Shown: positions 52,720 to 63,154 of the stretch, one piece after another
Layout: each line of letters begins with the position of its first letter
Position numbering within the stretch: the first letter of the stretch is position 1
Assembly (NCBI GenBank): GCA_947471745.1
Contig: CANJKZ010000011.1
Location: 124,001 to 188,000 of the forward strand
DNA: 64,000 bases
Direction: 5' to 3'
Source: Closterium sp. Naga37s-1
Taxonomy: Eukaryota > Streptophyta > Zygnematophyceae > Desmidiales > Closteriaceae
Made by a program: the position numbers and the translations under genes
Notes under the pieces: model-generated
What the model was told of the DNA's origin: nothing
Database searches by the model: none
The model's input: only the letters and a program-made list of their open reading frames with translations

Positions 52720-55700
52720 TCAGCAGTGCAGCACAGCAGAGCAGTGTGTCTGGCGGGCCAACACCCCGTCATGGTACTTGGTGAGGCGGTGGCGGTCGGC
52801 AGGGGAGAGGCGGAGGGGCGGGGAGATGGGGAGGCGAGGGGCGAGGTGCAGGAGGAAGGCGAAGAGCGTGGCGGAGCGAGCGTAAGCTGCTGCTGCTGAT
52901 GCCATGTTTCCCATCAGCTCCTCCACCTGAGAGGGAGAGGTAGAAATACAGAGGAGGAAGAACAGGGGGAGAGAGCTTTGAGTCGACTCAGAACACACAT
53001 AGGCTGCTGCTGCTGATGCCATGTTTCCCATCAGCTCCTCCACCTGAGAGGGGGAGAGGCAGGAATTGGGAAGGGAAGTGCTTTAGTGAGAGGCCATGGA
53101 GAGACGTGCAGGAGGGTGGCGGAGCGAGCGTAGGCTGCTGCTGCTGATGCCATGTTTCCCATCAGCTCCTCCACCTGAGAAGAGCGATGGAAAGCAAGCA
53201 GCAAAAAATGAAGCAGGGGGGTTTTGTATACGCGCTGCTGGCATGCTGCGGATGCTGTGTAGCCCAATACGAAACGAGAAAACATCAGAGACATAGAGGC
53301 AGGAAAAAGACACATTGGGGACAGGGAAGTGGGAAGGGGAACTCACAGCAGCAGAGCGACCAGCGATGAGGGCAGTCTGATAGACGATCTCCAGAGCATC
53401 AGGCACGGGTGATGGGTCTGTGATGGGGGGGGGAAGGTGGGGAAACAGATATGTCTCACTGAGGTGCTGTTTAGCCTCTGTGTAGCAGAGCTATCCGTTT
53501 CAACAGCTGCCAGGAGCTCTGCCTTCACCAAGTCACATGGCATTGCTGCCGCTGCCTCCCTCTCTTCTTACCTACACCACAAACACATCACCAATCCCAT
53601 CCATCCACCTATACCGCACTCACCATCCCCGTCAACAGCAGCAGCAACCGCCTCTGCTGTCTCCACAGCTGCAACAAACTCTGCTTCTACCAAGTCGCAT
53701 GCCATCGTTGCTCTACGTACCTATGCAGTACAGTAGTATGTCATTATTTCCCACGGTCTCTCCCCATACCGCACTCACCGTCCCTGTCAACAGCAGCAGC
53801 AACCGTCTCTGCTGTTTCAACAGCTGCCAGGAACTCTGCTTCTACCAAATCACACGCCACCACTGCTGCTGCTGCTTCCTCTTCTTACCTATACCACACC
53901 TCATCAATCCCATCCACCCATCCGTACCGCACTCACCGTCCCTGTCGACAGCAGCAGCAACAATTTCTGCTGTCTCCACAGCTGCCAGGAACTCTGCTTC
54001 TACCAAGTCACACGCCATCGCTGCTGCTGCCCGCTTACCTATACTGAATGACATGACCTTATTTCCCACTTCTTTCCTTATACCGCACTCACCGTCCCTG
54101 TCAACAGCAGCAGCAACCACCTCTGCCGTCTCAACAGCTGCCAGGAACTCAGCCTCTACCAAGTCACACGCCATCGCTGCTGCTGCCTCCTCCCCTCCCC
54201 CATGACCACCCATGCTGCCCCCATGCCCCCCCAAGCCGCCCCCATGCCCACCCATGCCGCCCCCATGCCCAACCATGCCGCCCCCATGCCCAACCATGCC
54301 GCCCCCATGCCCAACCATGCCGCCCCCATGCCCAACCATGCCGCCCCCATGCCCAACCATGCCGCCCCCATGCCCCCCCACGCTGCTGCTCCTGCGCACC
54401 GGAATCATTCCGCCAGAACCACTATAAGCACCCCCGTTATAAGCATCACCACTATAAGCACCACCGTTATAAGTATCACTGGGGGCGCTATTAGCACTGG
54501 TGGCACTAGTGGCAGCCCAGTCGTGAGAGAGCGTGAGAGCCTCTTTCCACACTGCGAGTGCAACCAGGTGGATGGAGAGCGATGCAAGTGGTGCTGCTGC
54601 TTCCAGCTGAAGAGGGGGAAAGGTAGAAAGACAAGACAGAGGACAGGAAGACAATAAGGGAACGTGGAGATATTAGAGGAGGAAAGGAACACTCGTGGGA
54701 GAGCGTGAGTGCCTCCTTCCACACCGCGAGTGCAACCAGGTGGATGGAGAGCGATGCAAGTGGTGCTGCTGCTTCCAGCTGAAGAGGGGGAAAGGTAGAA
54801 AGACAAGACAGAGGACAGGAAGACAATAAGGGAACGTGGAGATATTAGAGGAGGAAAGGAACACTCGTGGGAGAGCGTGAGTGCCTCCTTCCACACCGCG
54901 AGTGCAACCAGGTGGATGGAGAGCGATGCAAGCGGTGCTGCTGCTTCCAGCTGAAGAGGGGGAAAGGTAGAAAGACAAGACAGAGGACAGGAAGACAATA
55001 AGGGAACGTGGAGATATTAGAGGAGGAAAGGAACACTCGTGGGAGAGCGTGAGTGCCTCCTTCCACACCGCGAGTGCAACCAGGTGGATGGAGAGCGATG
55101 CAAGTGGTGCTGCTGCTTCCAGCTGAAGAGGGGGAAAGGTAGAAAGACAAGACAGAGGACAGGAAGACAATAAGGGAACGTGGAGATATTAGAGGAGGAA
55201 AGGAACACTCGTGGGAGAGCGTGAGTGCCTCCTTCCACACCGCGAGTGCAACCAGGTGGAGGGAGAGCGATGCAAGTGGTGCTGCTGCTTCCAGCTGAAG
55301 AGGGGGAAAGGTAGAAAGACAAGACAGAGGACAGGAAGACAATAAGGGAACGTGGAGATATTAGAGGAGGAAAGGAACACTCGTGGGAGAGCGTGAGTGC
55401 CTCCTTCCACACCGCGAGTGCAAGCAGGTGGAGGGAGAGCGATGCAAGTGGTGCTGCTGCTTCCAGCTGAAGAGGGGGAAAGATGGGAAGACAAACACTC
55501 GTGGGAGACCGTGAGTGCCTCCTTCCACACTTCGAGAGCAGCCAGGTGGAGGGAGAGCGAGGCGAGCGGTGCTGCTGCTTCCAGCTGAGACGAGGGAAGA
55601 CAGGAATGCCAGCAGAGAACAGGAAAGGTATGAAAAGAGGGGGAGAGCTCGTGTGAGAGCGTGACTGCCTTTTTCCACACTGCGAGAGCAACCAGGTGGA

Positions 55701-57690
55701 GAGAGAGCAAGGCGAGTGGTGCTGCTGCTTCCAGCTGACACGAGAAAAATATGGGAAAACGAGCAGAGGAAAGGAAATATATCAAAAGGAAGAGTGGCAC
55801 ACTCGTGGAAGGGAGTGAAGGCTTTCTCTTCCCTCGACAGTACAAGAACGGTGAAGTGGAAGAGGAGCAGGGCGAGCGGCACTGCTGCTTGCTTTACTGC
55901 AACAAGCAGAGACAACAGCTGCTTGCTTCAATGTACTAGCAGGGCTCACCTTGCTGGCAGCAATCTCTGCAATGTAGCGCACGCTTTGCCTGAGAAAAGC
56001 AATTCGCTCCTGAGGATGCAGCTGAAACACCTGCTCCTGCGGCTGCTGCTGCTCCTGTTGAACCTGCATCTGCTGCTGCGTCTGTCCTTTCTGCTGTTCA
56101 TTCTGCACCAGTCCGCCTGTGTCCGGATCTCCGTCCAGCAGAGCCTTGGGCTCCTTCCCTCCAGCAGGCGAAACTCCTGCACCTAATGATGATGTAGCAC
56201 TCACACTCACACTCACACCCACAATCACACCCACATCGCTGCCGAGGCTACCAGGCACAGGTCTGGTAGGAAGAGAGTCTGTGCGGGGCGTGCCGAGGCT
56301 AACAGCTAGAGCCAAGCCGGAACGAGCGTGGGATGGTGCTGGTGAAGTGGGGGGTGGTAAACTGGGAGATGGTGCGGTGGTGGGGGATGGTGCAGAGGCG
56401 GATGGTGCGGCGGCTGCTGAAGAGTTGTTAGTGGTAACGGTAGTGTTTAAAAACGGTGGGGTGGAAGACAGCAGGGTGGAAAACGGTGGAGCAGTGGTTC
56501 CAGTAACTGGTGGTGCGTCTGCTGTCTTGGTGAACCCTCCTGTACCTGTACGGACCTTGGGACAGAAACCACTCACTTGAACTAGAGGCGCAGGTGCTGC
56601 TGATACCACTTGTGACTGTACAGATGGTGACTGTAACGAGTGTGGCTGTACACATGTTGAATGTAACGACAAGTGTGACTGTACAGGTTGTGACTGTAAC
56701 GAGTGTGACTGTACATGTTGTGACTCTACTGGGAATGAATGTACACGTGCAGGGTTATTTACAAGAGCTGCAGACGTAGGGTGGTGGTGGTTAGGAGGCA
56801 GGGGACATAACGGTGGGGATTCTACAGGTGGAATTAACGGGCTGCCGGCAACAGCACCAGAGGCTGTAGCAATGGCTGTGGCAGCTGTAGCACCGGAAGT
56901 TGTAGCAGCAGAAGCTGTAGCAGCAGTAGAAGAAGAACCTGTAGCACCGGCTGTGGGAACCCGGGCCGAAGCAGCCGGGTGGGCCGAAGAACCAGCTGTA
57001 GCGGCAGCAGCAGCTGCTGCAGCCCCCACTGCCCCTACAACAGCCGACAGCGCAGCTGCAGCAGCAGCAGGGAATGTCGAGGCAGAGCCTGCTGACTTCA
57101 TTTGATGATATCGGCTCGACTGGCCGAGAGATGAGTTGGCAGAGGCGGATTGGTCGGCGGACAGAGAGGGTTCGGATGGATGGTCCACGACGACGTAATC
57201 CCCTTCGAGCATCTCAAATGAGTCTGTGCCGCCTGGGATGGGAGCAGGGAGCGAGAGGCAAGTGGGGAGGAGAAAACACATATGGCAACGTTTCAGTTCA
57301 AGTGAAGGGAAAGAGAAGGTTCGGATGGATGGTCCACGACGACGTAGTCCCCTTCAAGCATCTCGAACGAGTCTGTGCCGCCTGGGAGGAAGGAAAAAAG
57401 GCAAGTGGGGAGGAGAAGAGATGGTACACTCGGGGACATGTCACGTTCACCAAAGTGGCAGAGAGGCCCGCGCCTCAAAAAGAAAGGGGGATAGAGAATC
57501 AAGGGGCACTGCTGCACGCACCTCTTTCATCTCCTGGTGGGGCCAGCGGTGCAGGCATGGATGTAGGTGCTGCTGCTGGCGCCACTGCCATTGAGAATGG
57601 AACGGTTGCTGCCAGTGATGGTCCAACCAGTGTGGCTCGCAGCGGAGCTGTCTCTGCTGCTGGTGGTGGTACACGTGCTGTTGCTGCTGG

Positions 57691-57724
<34 letters not shown>

Positions 57725-57807
57725 GCTGCTGCTTTTGCTGTTGCTGCCGCTCCTGTTGCCGCCTCTGTTCCTCTCTCTAATTTTGACACAAAAGCTGACT
57801 GATTCTG

Positions 57808-57880
<73 letters not shown>

Positions 57881-60800
57881 CCCTGTTGTCCCTGTTGTTG
57901 CTGTGGGTGGGTATGCTGGTAGGTGGGCGAGGGTCTGACCTCATAAGCAGTGACTGAACGAGCTGGCAAAAGAGCAGTCCGGGCAGGGGAGGCAACCACT
58001 GCAGGTGGAGGAAAAGCAGGTGCAGCCACCACTGCTGCTGCACTTCCTGACGCTGCTGCTTCTCCCGCTGCCGCTACTGCTGACGCCGGCGCTACTGCTG
58101 ACGCCGGCGCTACTGCTGCTGCTGCTGCACTTGCTGTTGTTTCTTCTGCTGCAGGTGCAGAAACACTTTTTCTCTCTCCCGCTGCCCTCCCTTCACCCCC
58201 GCCCACTCTCCCACTCCCTCCATCCTTTCCCCCACTCCCTGTCCCTCCACCCCCTCCACTACCACCACCCACAGCAACCACACCCCAGGGATCACTATCC
58301 TCCTTATAAGGATCCCCTCTAACAGCACCCGTTACAACACTATTTACAGTGGTAGCTGAAACAGGGTTAGAAGCAGTAGGAAAAGTGGGGCTCGGGGTGA
58401 GGTGGGGGGAAGCAGAGCGATAGGGGGAGGAAGGTGGGGCAGATAAAGGGGAAGCAAGGGGGGCAGGCAGGCCAGGGGGGGTCAGGGGAGGGGGAAGCGA
58501 GGGACCAGGGGCAGGGGGGGTAAGGGAAGGGGGAGGCGGGGGGGTATGAGCAGGGGGAGTAAGGGAGGGGGAGGTTGGGGGAGCAGGCACAACGTGCCCT
58601 GCAGCACCAGGGGCAGCACCAGGAGCCAAAGGGGTGGTGGCACTGGCAGGAGTTGACGTGGCAGGAACAGACGCAGGAGGCCTGGAACTCTGTGGCGGAG
58701 GCTCGGCCGATAGTTGGCGAGGTTCGGCAGAGGATGATGGAGGTTCGGCAGGAAAGGGTGGCGGTTCGGTCCGGAGTGGCAGAGGTTCGGCGTGAGTAGC
58801 TGGGTTGGTGAAGGATGCTGGTGGTTGCCAGATAGACTGTGGGGAACTGATGATGCGTGAGCATGCGGGGACGGGGAGAGGGCGGGGGGGGGGGGGAAGG
58901 GGAAAGAGGAGGAGGGGAGCGGAAGGAAGGGGGGAGAGAGGATTAAAAAGCGGGAAGGACGGGAGAGGATTGCTTGCTTAGACGCAGCAGCAGCACGCGG
59001 GTGGGACAAGTCCTCATAGCTGCAGCAGATTCAGCAGATTCAAGCAGGTTCTGAGATCGTTTTGAGCACTTAGTTGTACACAAGAGCGGAAATCTACTGC
59101 TGTTTTTTTCCTTTGCTTTAAGCATACTGCACGCACGCAGCTCACTGAGCTATGTCTGGATCTAGCTGCAGCAGATTCAAGCAACCCCCCTTCCCTCCCC
59201 CTCTCTCCCTCCCTCCCTCCCTCCCTCCCCCCCTTCCCCCATGCTTACCTTGCCAAGCCAAGGAAGGGATGGTTGAAGAACTGTTCAAACGACAGCCGCT
59301 CCACTGCGGAGCAAAGAGTAACAGTGGGAAGGACGAATTTCACACAAACAAACATGAGAAGTTTTAGCCATCTACCGGGAACTATTGCAACACAGGAAGC
59401 TTCACACAGAAACGGTGATAGAGGCAATGGCATTGAAGGCATTTTCTGGCGCTTCAATTTTGATCATGTTTAGATTCACTTTTGAGAATTCTCTTTTGAG
59501 AATTCTCTTTTGAGAATTCTTTTGAGAATTCTTTTGAGAATTTTCAATTTTGATCATGTTTAGATTCACCAGAGTTCCGCTTGAGAAGAGAACGCATGAG
59601 CCCGAGACAGTCGTCCAAAAGAGTAGCAGATATGTCACGTGGCACCCTCGCCTCACCACTGAATCTTGCTTGCAGAGTCTACTTGCAACACGACGTGGTT
59701 GAAGTTGAAAAACGAAGGTGGTTAACTCACCGGGGTTCCGCTTGAGCAGAGAGCGGATGAGCCCGAGGTGTGGGAAGGGAAGGGGGGGAAATGCGGGGTA
59801 CCCTCACCTCACCCGTGACTCTCACCGGGGTTCCGCTTGAGCAGAGAGCGGATGAGCCCGAGACAGTCGTCAGAGAGAGTTGCGGCAATGTCGCGCGGTA
59901 CACGTGCCTCGCTCCTCTTGATGTTTTGCAGCAGCTGTGGTGGTGGTGACAGACAAGGGGGGAGAGTAATCGACTCGACTCACAACAAGCCACATCCGAT
60001 GAGCATTAGGCGCATCAGGGAGCAGAACAAGAAAAGTGCTGGAATGGAACCAACCAGCTAAGTGATGGTGCTTTTTTATGTAATATTTTCAATATATCTG
60101 GACAACACAAAAGGACCACTTGCGTAACGGCAGGAACTAATTACTCACGTGGACATGATTCTCACCGCCTTTTGAGACGTCTCAAAAATCTGCACAAGTG
60201 CAGGAACTAGGGGACTTTTGAGACGTCTCAAAAATCTGCACAAGTGCAGGAACTAGGTGACTTTTGAGACGTCTCAAAAATCTGCACAAGTGCAGGAACT
60301 AGGTGACTTTTGAGACGTCTCAAAAATCTGCACAAGTGCAGGAACTAGGTGACTTTTGAGACGTCTCAAAAATCTGCACAAGGGCAGGGACTAACTAAAT
60401 ACTCACGTGGACATGATTCTGGCCGCCAAAGGGGGGTCGCCCCACGACGAGCTCAAAGAGAATGGCGCCCACACTCCACAGATCCGCCTGGTGGAAAGTG
60501 AGGAGACAGTGAGCGAGGTAGGGAGAAGGATGGTGAGGTAGAGAAAAGGATTTCACTTGAGTCGACTTGAAGGGTGGGTCTGGGTCGCCCCACGTCGAGC
60601 TCAAAGAGAATGGCGCCCACACTCCACACCACAAGTCACTTCAGGTTCAGGACTTTTGAGGTGCCTCAAAAGTCACTTCAGGTTCAGGATATCTCTGGTG
60701 ACTGCTGTGTGCGACAGCGACTGATTGATACCGTACCTACCTACCTACCTACCTACCTATGGTACACCATCTGCACTAGTGTCACCTTGGCGTCGTATCG

Positions 60801-63154
60801 AAGTATCACTGGCTGGCACAGCAGGAGTCTCTGGCGCCATGTACAGGGGAGAGTGATACCATGCCTACTACCTACCTACCTACCTCCCATTCACCATACG
60901 TGGTGCTTGTGCCACTCTGCCATATCGCACCACACCCACCTTGGCGTCGTATCGCTGGCACTGCAGGATCTCTGGCGCCATGTACAGGGGGGACCCGCAT
61001 AGCGTCTCCGCCAGTCCCTGTGGCTGCAGTGACCTGCCATAAGACAGGGAGTCACAGAGAGAGAGAGAGAGCCGGGGGGGGGAGATTTTCGCTAAGCCAT
61101 GTAACGCAGACGGCGGCAGTGGTGGAAGAGATTGAAACGTTGCCTGCTGCCAGATGCATGCAATAAACGAACGAATGCTTTTTGCCTGAAAGGAGAGCTG
61201 ACCTGGCGAAACCGAAGTCAGCAATCTTGAGCACTGCAGCAGACGTGCGTTCAGATAGCAGGAGGTTCTGAGGAGTGAGGCAGGATGCAGAAGGGGCACG
61301 GTTGACAGGGATAACATGTGGTAAGGCAAGGCAACGTGAGGTGAGATGAGGTGAGGTGAGATGGCATAGAAGTCAGAGATAGCAGCTGACCTGAAATTGA
61401 GAGATACGGTTTAAATATGAGATGCGCGACCAGCACTGGGTGGCATAACTACACACACCCCACAAAGAAACGTTACAGAAGTACTATACTGAATCGCCTG
61501 ATCCCCACCACCTCCACACAGAATGCACTTCACGCTCATCAGGTGAAGCCAATCTCACCTGGGGTTTCAGGTCCCGGTGAATGAGATTGTTGGCTCGTAG
61601 CACCTGCAGCCCTGCTCCCAGTTGCCGCATGAAGTGCCTCGCTGCTGCCTCCTTCACCGCCCCCCCCCCCTGCCTGATGGGGTGTGAGAGACCCCCCTCA
61701 CTGCCACACTCGTCCTACAACTCAACTCACCATATCCCACCGTACCCACCTGGGGTTTCAAGTCCCGGTGAATGAGATTGTTGGCTCGTAGCACCTGCAA
61801 CCCTGCTCCCAGCCGCCTCATGAAGTGTCTCGCTGCAGCTTCCTTCACCACCCCACCCATCTCACAACTCACTCACATCACACCGTATCACGTCCTATCA
61901 TACCTACCTGGGGTTTCAGGTCCCGGTGGATCAGGTTGTTTGCTCGCAGCACCTGCAGCCCCGCACCCAGCTGCCTCATAAAGTGCCGGGCTGCCGCCTC
62001 TTTCACCGCCCCGCCGCGTCTGATGTGGTGCGAGAGGTCACCACCCGCACAGTACTCCTGGACAAGGAACATGCGCGATGAGGTCTGGAGTGGGGGGAGA
62101 GGGATAGACATAATTGCGGACAGGCAGGACATGGAAAATAACAAAACACAAAGCAGAAAGGATGTGGGAAAGCAGAAGAACAACATCTAACAAAACACGG
62201 GAATAATTGCACAGTGCAATTCACTTCACTTCGCCTCCTAACGCCATACAGCTTATTTGCCGTTGTGTGACGCACTTCGAAAGTACGTCTTCAACAGAAA
62301 TGACCCTTACCACACATTTTGAAATGCCTGAACAGTGCAACAGAACTTCACAATGCCCGCTCAAAAGTCACGCCCGTCTAATTTATTAAGTGTGACGTAA
62401 GTCGACTCATAAGCAAGCAATTGAGGTTCTACTGCTATCATCTTGAGCTGCCTCGCACGAATAAACATTCCCAGAGTACAGCTGAGGGCCTTAGAAAACT
62501 TTCAGGATAGCATAGCATATACTCAGCGGACAGCGCTAAGCTAACCACCTCAATACCATACGCCAAAAAGGACGTTGGGTGGCTAGCTCGACATAGAACC
62601 GCTAGAAGTCATATAACATGTGCTAAGCATGCACGGACGGTCATACGCACCTTAGCTATGTCCAACAGGTGGTTTATTTATGTTGGGATGCCTCGCGCCT
62701 CTGCAGAGGGAAACATAAGGTGCTACGCATATTTGCAACGCACCTTAACTATGTCCAATAGATGAACGATATTGGGATGCCTTGCGCGTTTCAGAATCGC
62801 AATTTCCGACTCAAGACTCTCGTGCAGCTTGGCACTTAATTTCTCCGTCGGAATTTCCTTAATCGCCACCGCGTCGCCCGTCGACCGCCTCCTACCCCTC
62901 CACACCACGGAAAACGACCCCGAACCTATCTGCTTCTCCAGAACATAGTCATCCCCCACGGGACGACCGCCTAAGCTTCCGCCTCCGCTTCCGCTTCCCC
63001 CTCCGCCTCCGCCTCCGCCTAAGCCTCCCGCTCCGCCGTTTACGCCGTTTCCGCCAGCCTGAGCGGCCATGCCGCCTACCGCCGCTTCTCCGACGGTCCT
63101 ACCGGGAGTTGGAGGTGAAACAGGGGGGGTGCCTCGGGTTTGGTGTCCTGCCAT
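52720..63154 (-). CDS. ATG1: Autophagy-initiating kinase ATG1, 12 exons, 1463 aa
   Basis: Ser/Thr kinase that starts autophagosome formation. Kinase domain over exons 1-7: 62744-63154 (G-rich leader; [19 protein letters not shown]), 61908-62084 ([22 protein letters not shown]), 61203-61267 (KIADFGFA), 60940-61033 ([18 protein letters not shown]), 60407-60487 ([20 protein letters not shown]), 59826-59934 ([17 protein letters not shown]), 59249-59303 ([16 protein letters not shown]). Linker: 57522-58846 and 55950-57232 (A/P/Q/S-rich; contains the family block [16 protein letters not shown]). C-terminal MIT-type domain: 54093-54606 ([27 protein letters not shown]), 53347-53417 ([19 protein letters not shown]), 52720-52926 ([36 protein letters not shown]). 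Total 4392 nt with every phase fitting. Plant ATG1 proteins are around 600-750 aa, so this linker is very long. Confidence 0.95.
52960..53180 (-). pseudogene. Two copies of the ATG1 [15 protein letters not shown] exon start
   Basis: About 52996-53046 and 53115-53175 repeat the last exon's start with the CTCAG acceptor. Between the first and the functional copy lies a near-palindrome CTTTGAGTCGACTCAGAAC (52976-52993). Confidence 0.85.
53485..54040 (-). pseudogene. Four copies of the ATG1 exon-10 end ([16 protein letters not shown])
   Basis: Copies near 53490-53545, 53622-53705, 53775-53862 and 53930-54020 repeat [27 protein letters not shown] with the GTGAGTGCGG donor. The functional copy is at 54093-54190. 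Period about 150 bp. Confidence 0.85.
54210..54380 (-). repeat. 21-bp coding repeat (MVGHGGG units) in ATG1
   Basis: Eight or so units GCCCCCATGCCCAACCATGCC within exon 10, encoding a Gly/His-rich linker between the two MIT helices. Frame-preserving, likely polymorphic. Confidence 0.9.
54640..55930 (-). repeat. 172-bp tandem array of an ATG1 MIT exon with its intron
   Basis: Five near-identical 172-bp units (junctions near 54661, 54833, 55005, 55177, 55349) followed by four more diverged units up to 55905. Each contains an AG acceptor, the coding segment [20 protein letters not shown] to KEALTLSH, then 80 bp of intron. Only the last (54493-54606) continues into the rest of exon 10. Units differ by a few single bases (for example SIHLV/SLHLV). 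Confidence 0.95.
57302..57385 (-). pseudogene. Copy of the start of ATG1 exon 9
   Basis: [20 protein letters not shown] repeated with its CCCAG acceptor, then TGA-bearing intron. The functional exon starts at 57232. Confidence 0.85.
57690..57880 (-). repeat. (CAG)n/(GCA)n runs in the ATG1 linker
   Basis: Two CTG-strand triplet runs: about 57691-57725 read as alanine on the minus strand and 57809-57880 as (CAG)24, poly-glutamine. Translated in the exon 8 frame. Expansion-prone. Confidence 0.9.
59453..59569. repeat. Cluster of AATT-centred half palindromes between direct repeats
   Basis: CAATTTTGATCATGTTTAGA is present on both sides (59453-59479 and 59544-59569). Between them are five overlapping TTTTGAGAATTCT units. 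Intronic in ATG1. Confidence 0.85.
59567..59775 (-). pseudogene. Two copies of ATG1 exon 6
   Basis: About 59570-59665 and 59728-59772 repeat [23 protein letters not shown] (shown on the minus strand) with changes (for example S-to-L). The second is only the exon end. Confidence 0.8.
60142..60420. repeat. Five 46-bp units each containing TTTTGAG-ACGT-CTCAAAA, bounded by a repeated exon edge
   Basis: Perfect palindromes at 60170, 60216, 60262, 60308 and 60354, separated by a constant 28-bp segment containing CTGCACAAGTGCAGGAACTA (itself with CTGCAC/GTGCAG arms). The 21-bp TACTCACGTGGACATGATTC(T) block lies on both sides; on the minus strand it is the end of ATG1 exon 5. Confidence 0.95.
60560..60700 (-). 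pseudogene. Copy of ATG1 exon 5 start and a palindrome with 19-bp duplication
   Basis: About 60576-60630 repeats [34 protein letters not shown] occurs perfectly at 60634-60652 and 60671-60689 around TTTTGAGGTGCCTCAAAA (60654-60671; centre GTGC, one base off symmetry). Confidence 0.85.
60780..60860 (-). pseudogene. Copy of ATG1 exon 4 end
   Basis: Repeats LYMAPE(T)...YDAK with the GTG donor; several changes. A (CTAC)n tract precedes and follows it (60736-60758, 60862-60885). Confidence 0.8.
61555..61860 (-). pseudogene. Two copies of ATG1 exon 2 end
   Basis: About 61558-61665 and 61749-61855 repeat [20 protein letters not shown] to [11 protein letters not shown] with GTGAG/GTGGG donors. They lack the [11 protein letters not shown] half. 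Confidence 0.85.
62085..62743. other. ATG1 intron 1
   Basis: No other gene. About 62650-62700 is a copy of the end of exon 1 (IVHLLDI...K with a GTGCG donor). A decayed palindrome TAAGTCGACTCATAA lies at about 62397. Confidence 0.6.

Noticed and set aside
54202..54657. Plus-strand ORFs rich in Pro/Met/Ala
   Set aside because: Antisense shadows of the Gly/His repeat in ATG1 exon 10.
57691..57880. Plus-strand Leu-rich ORFs over the CTG runs
   Set aside because: Frames of the triplet repeat; the minus-strand reading is in frame with the ATG1 exon.
60170..60390. CRISPR-like array (46-bp period with palindromic repeat)
   Set aside because: The intervening segments are the same sequence in each unit, not unique spacers, and the setting is a eukaryotic intron. 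It is a tandem repeat.
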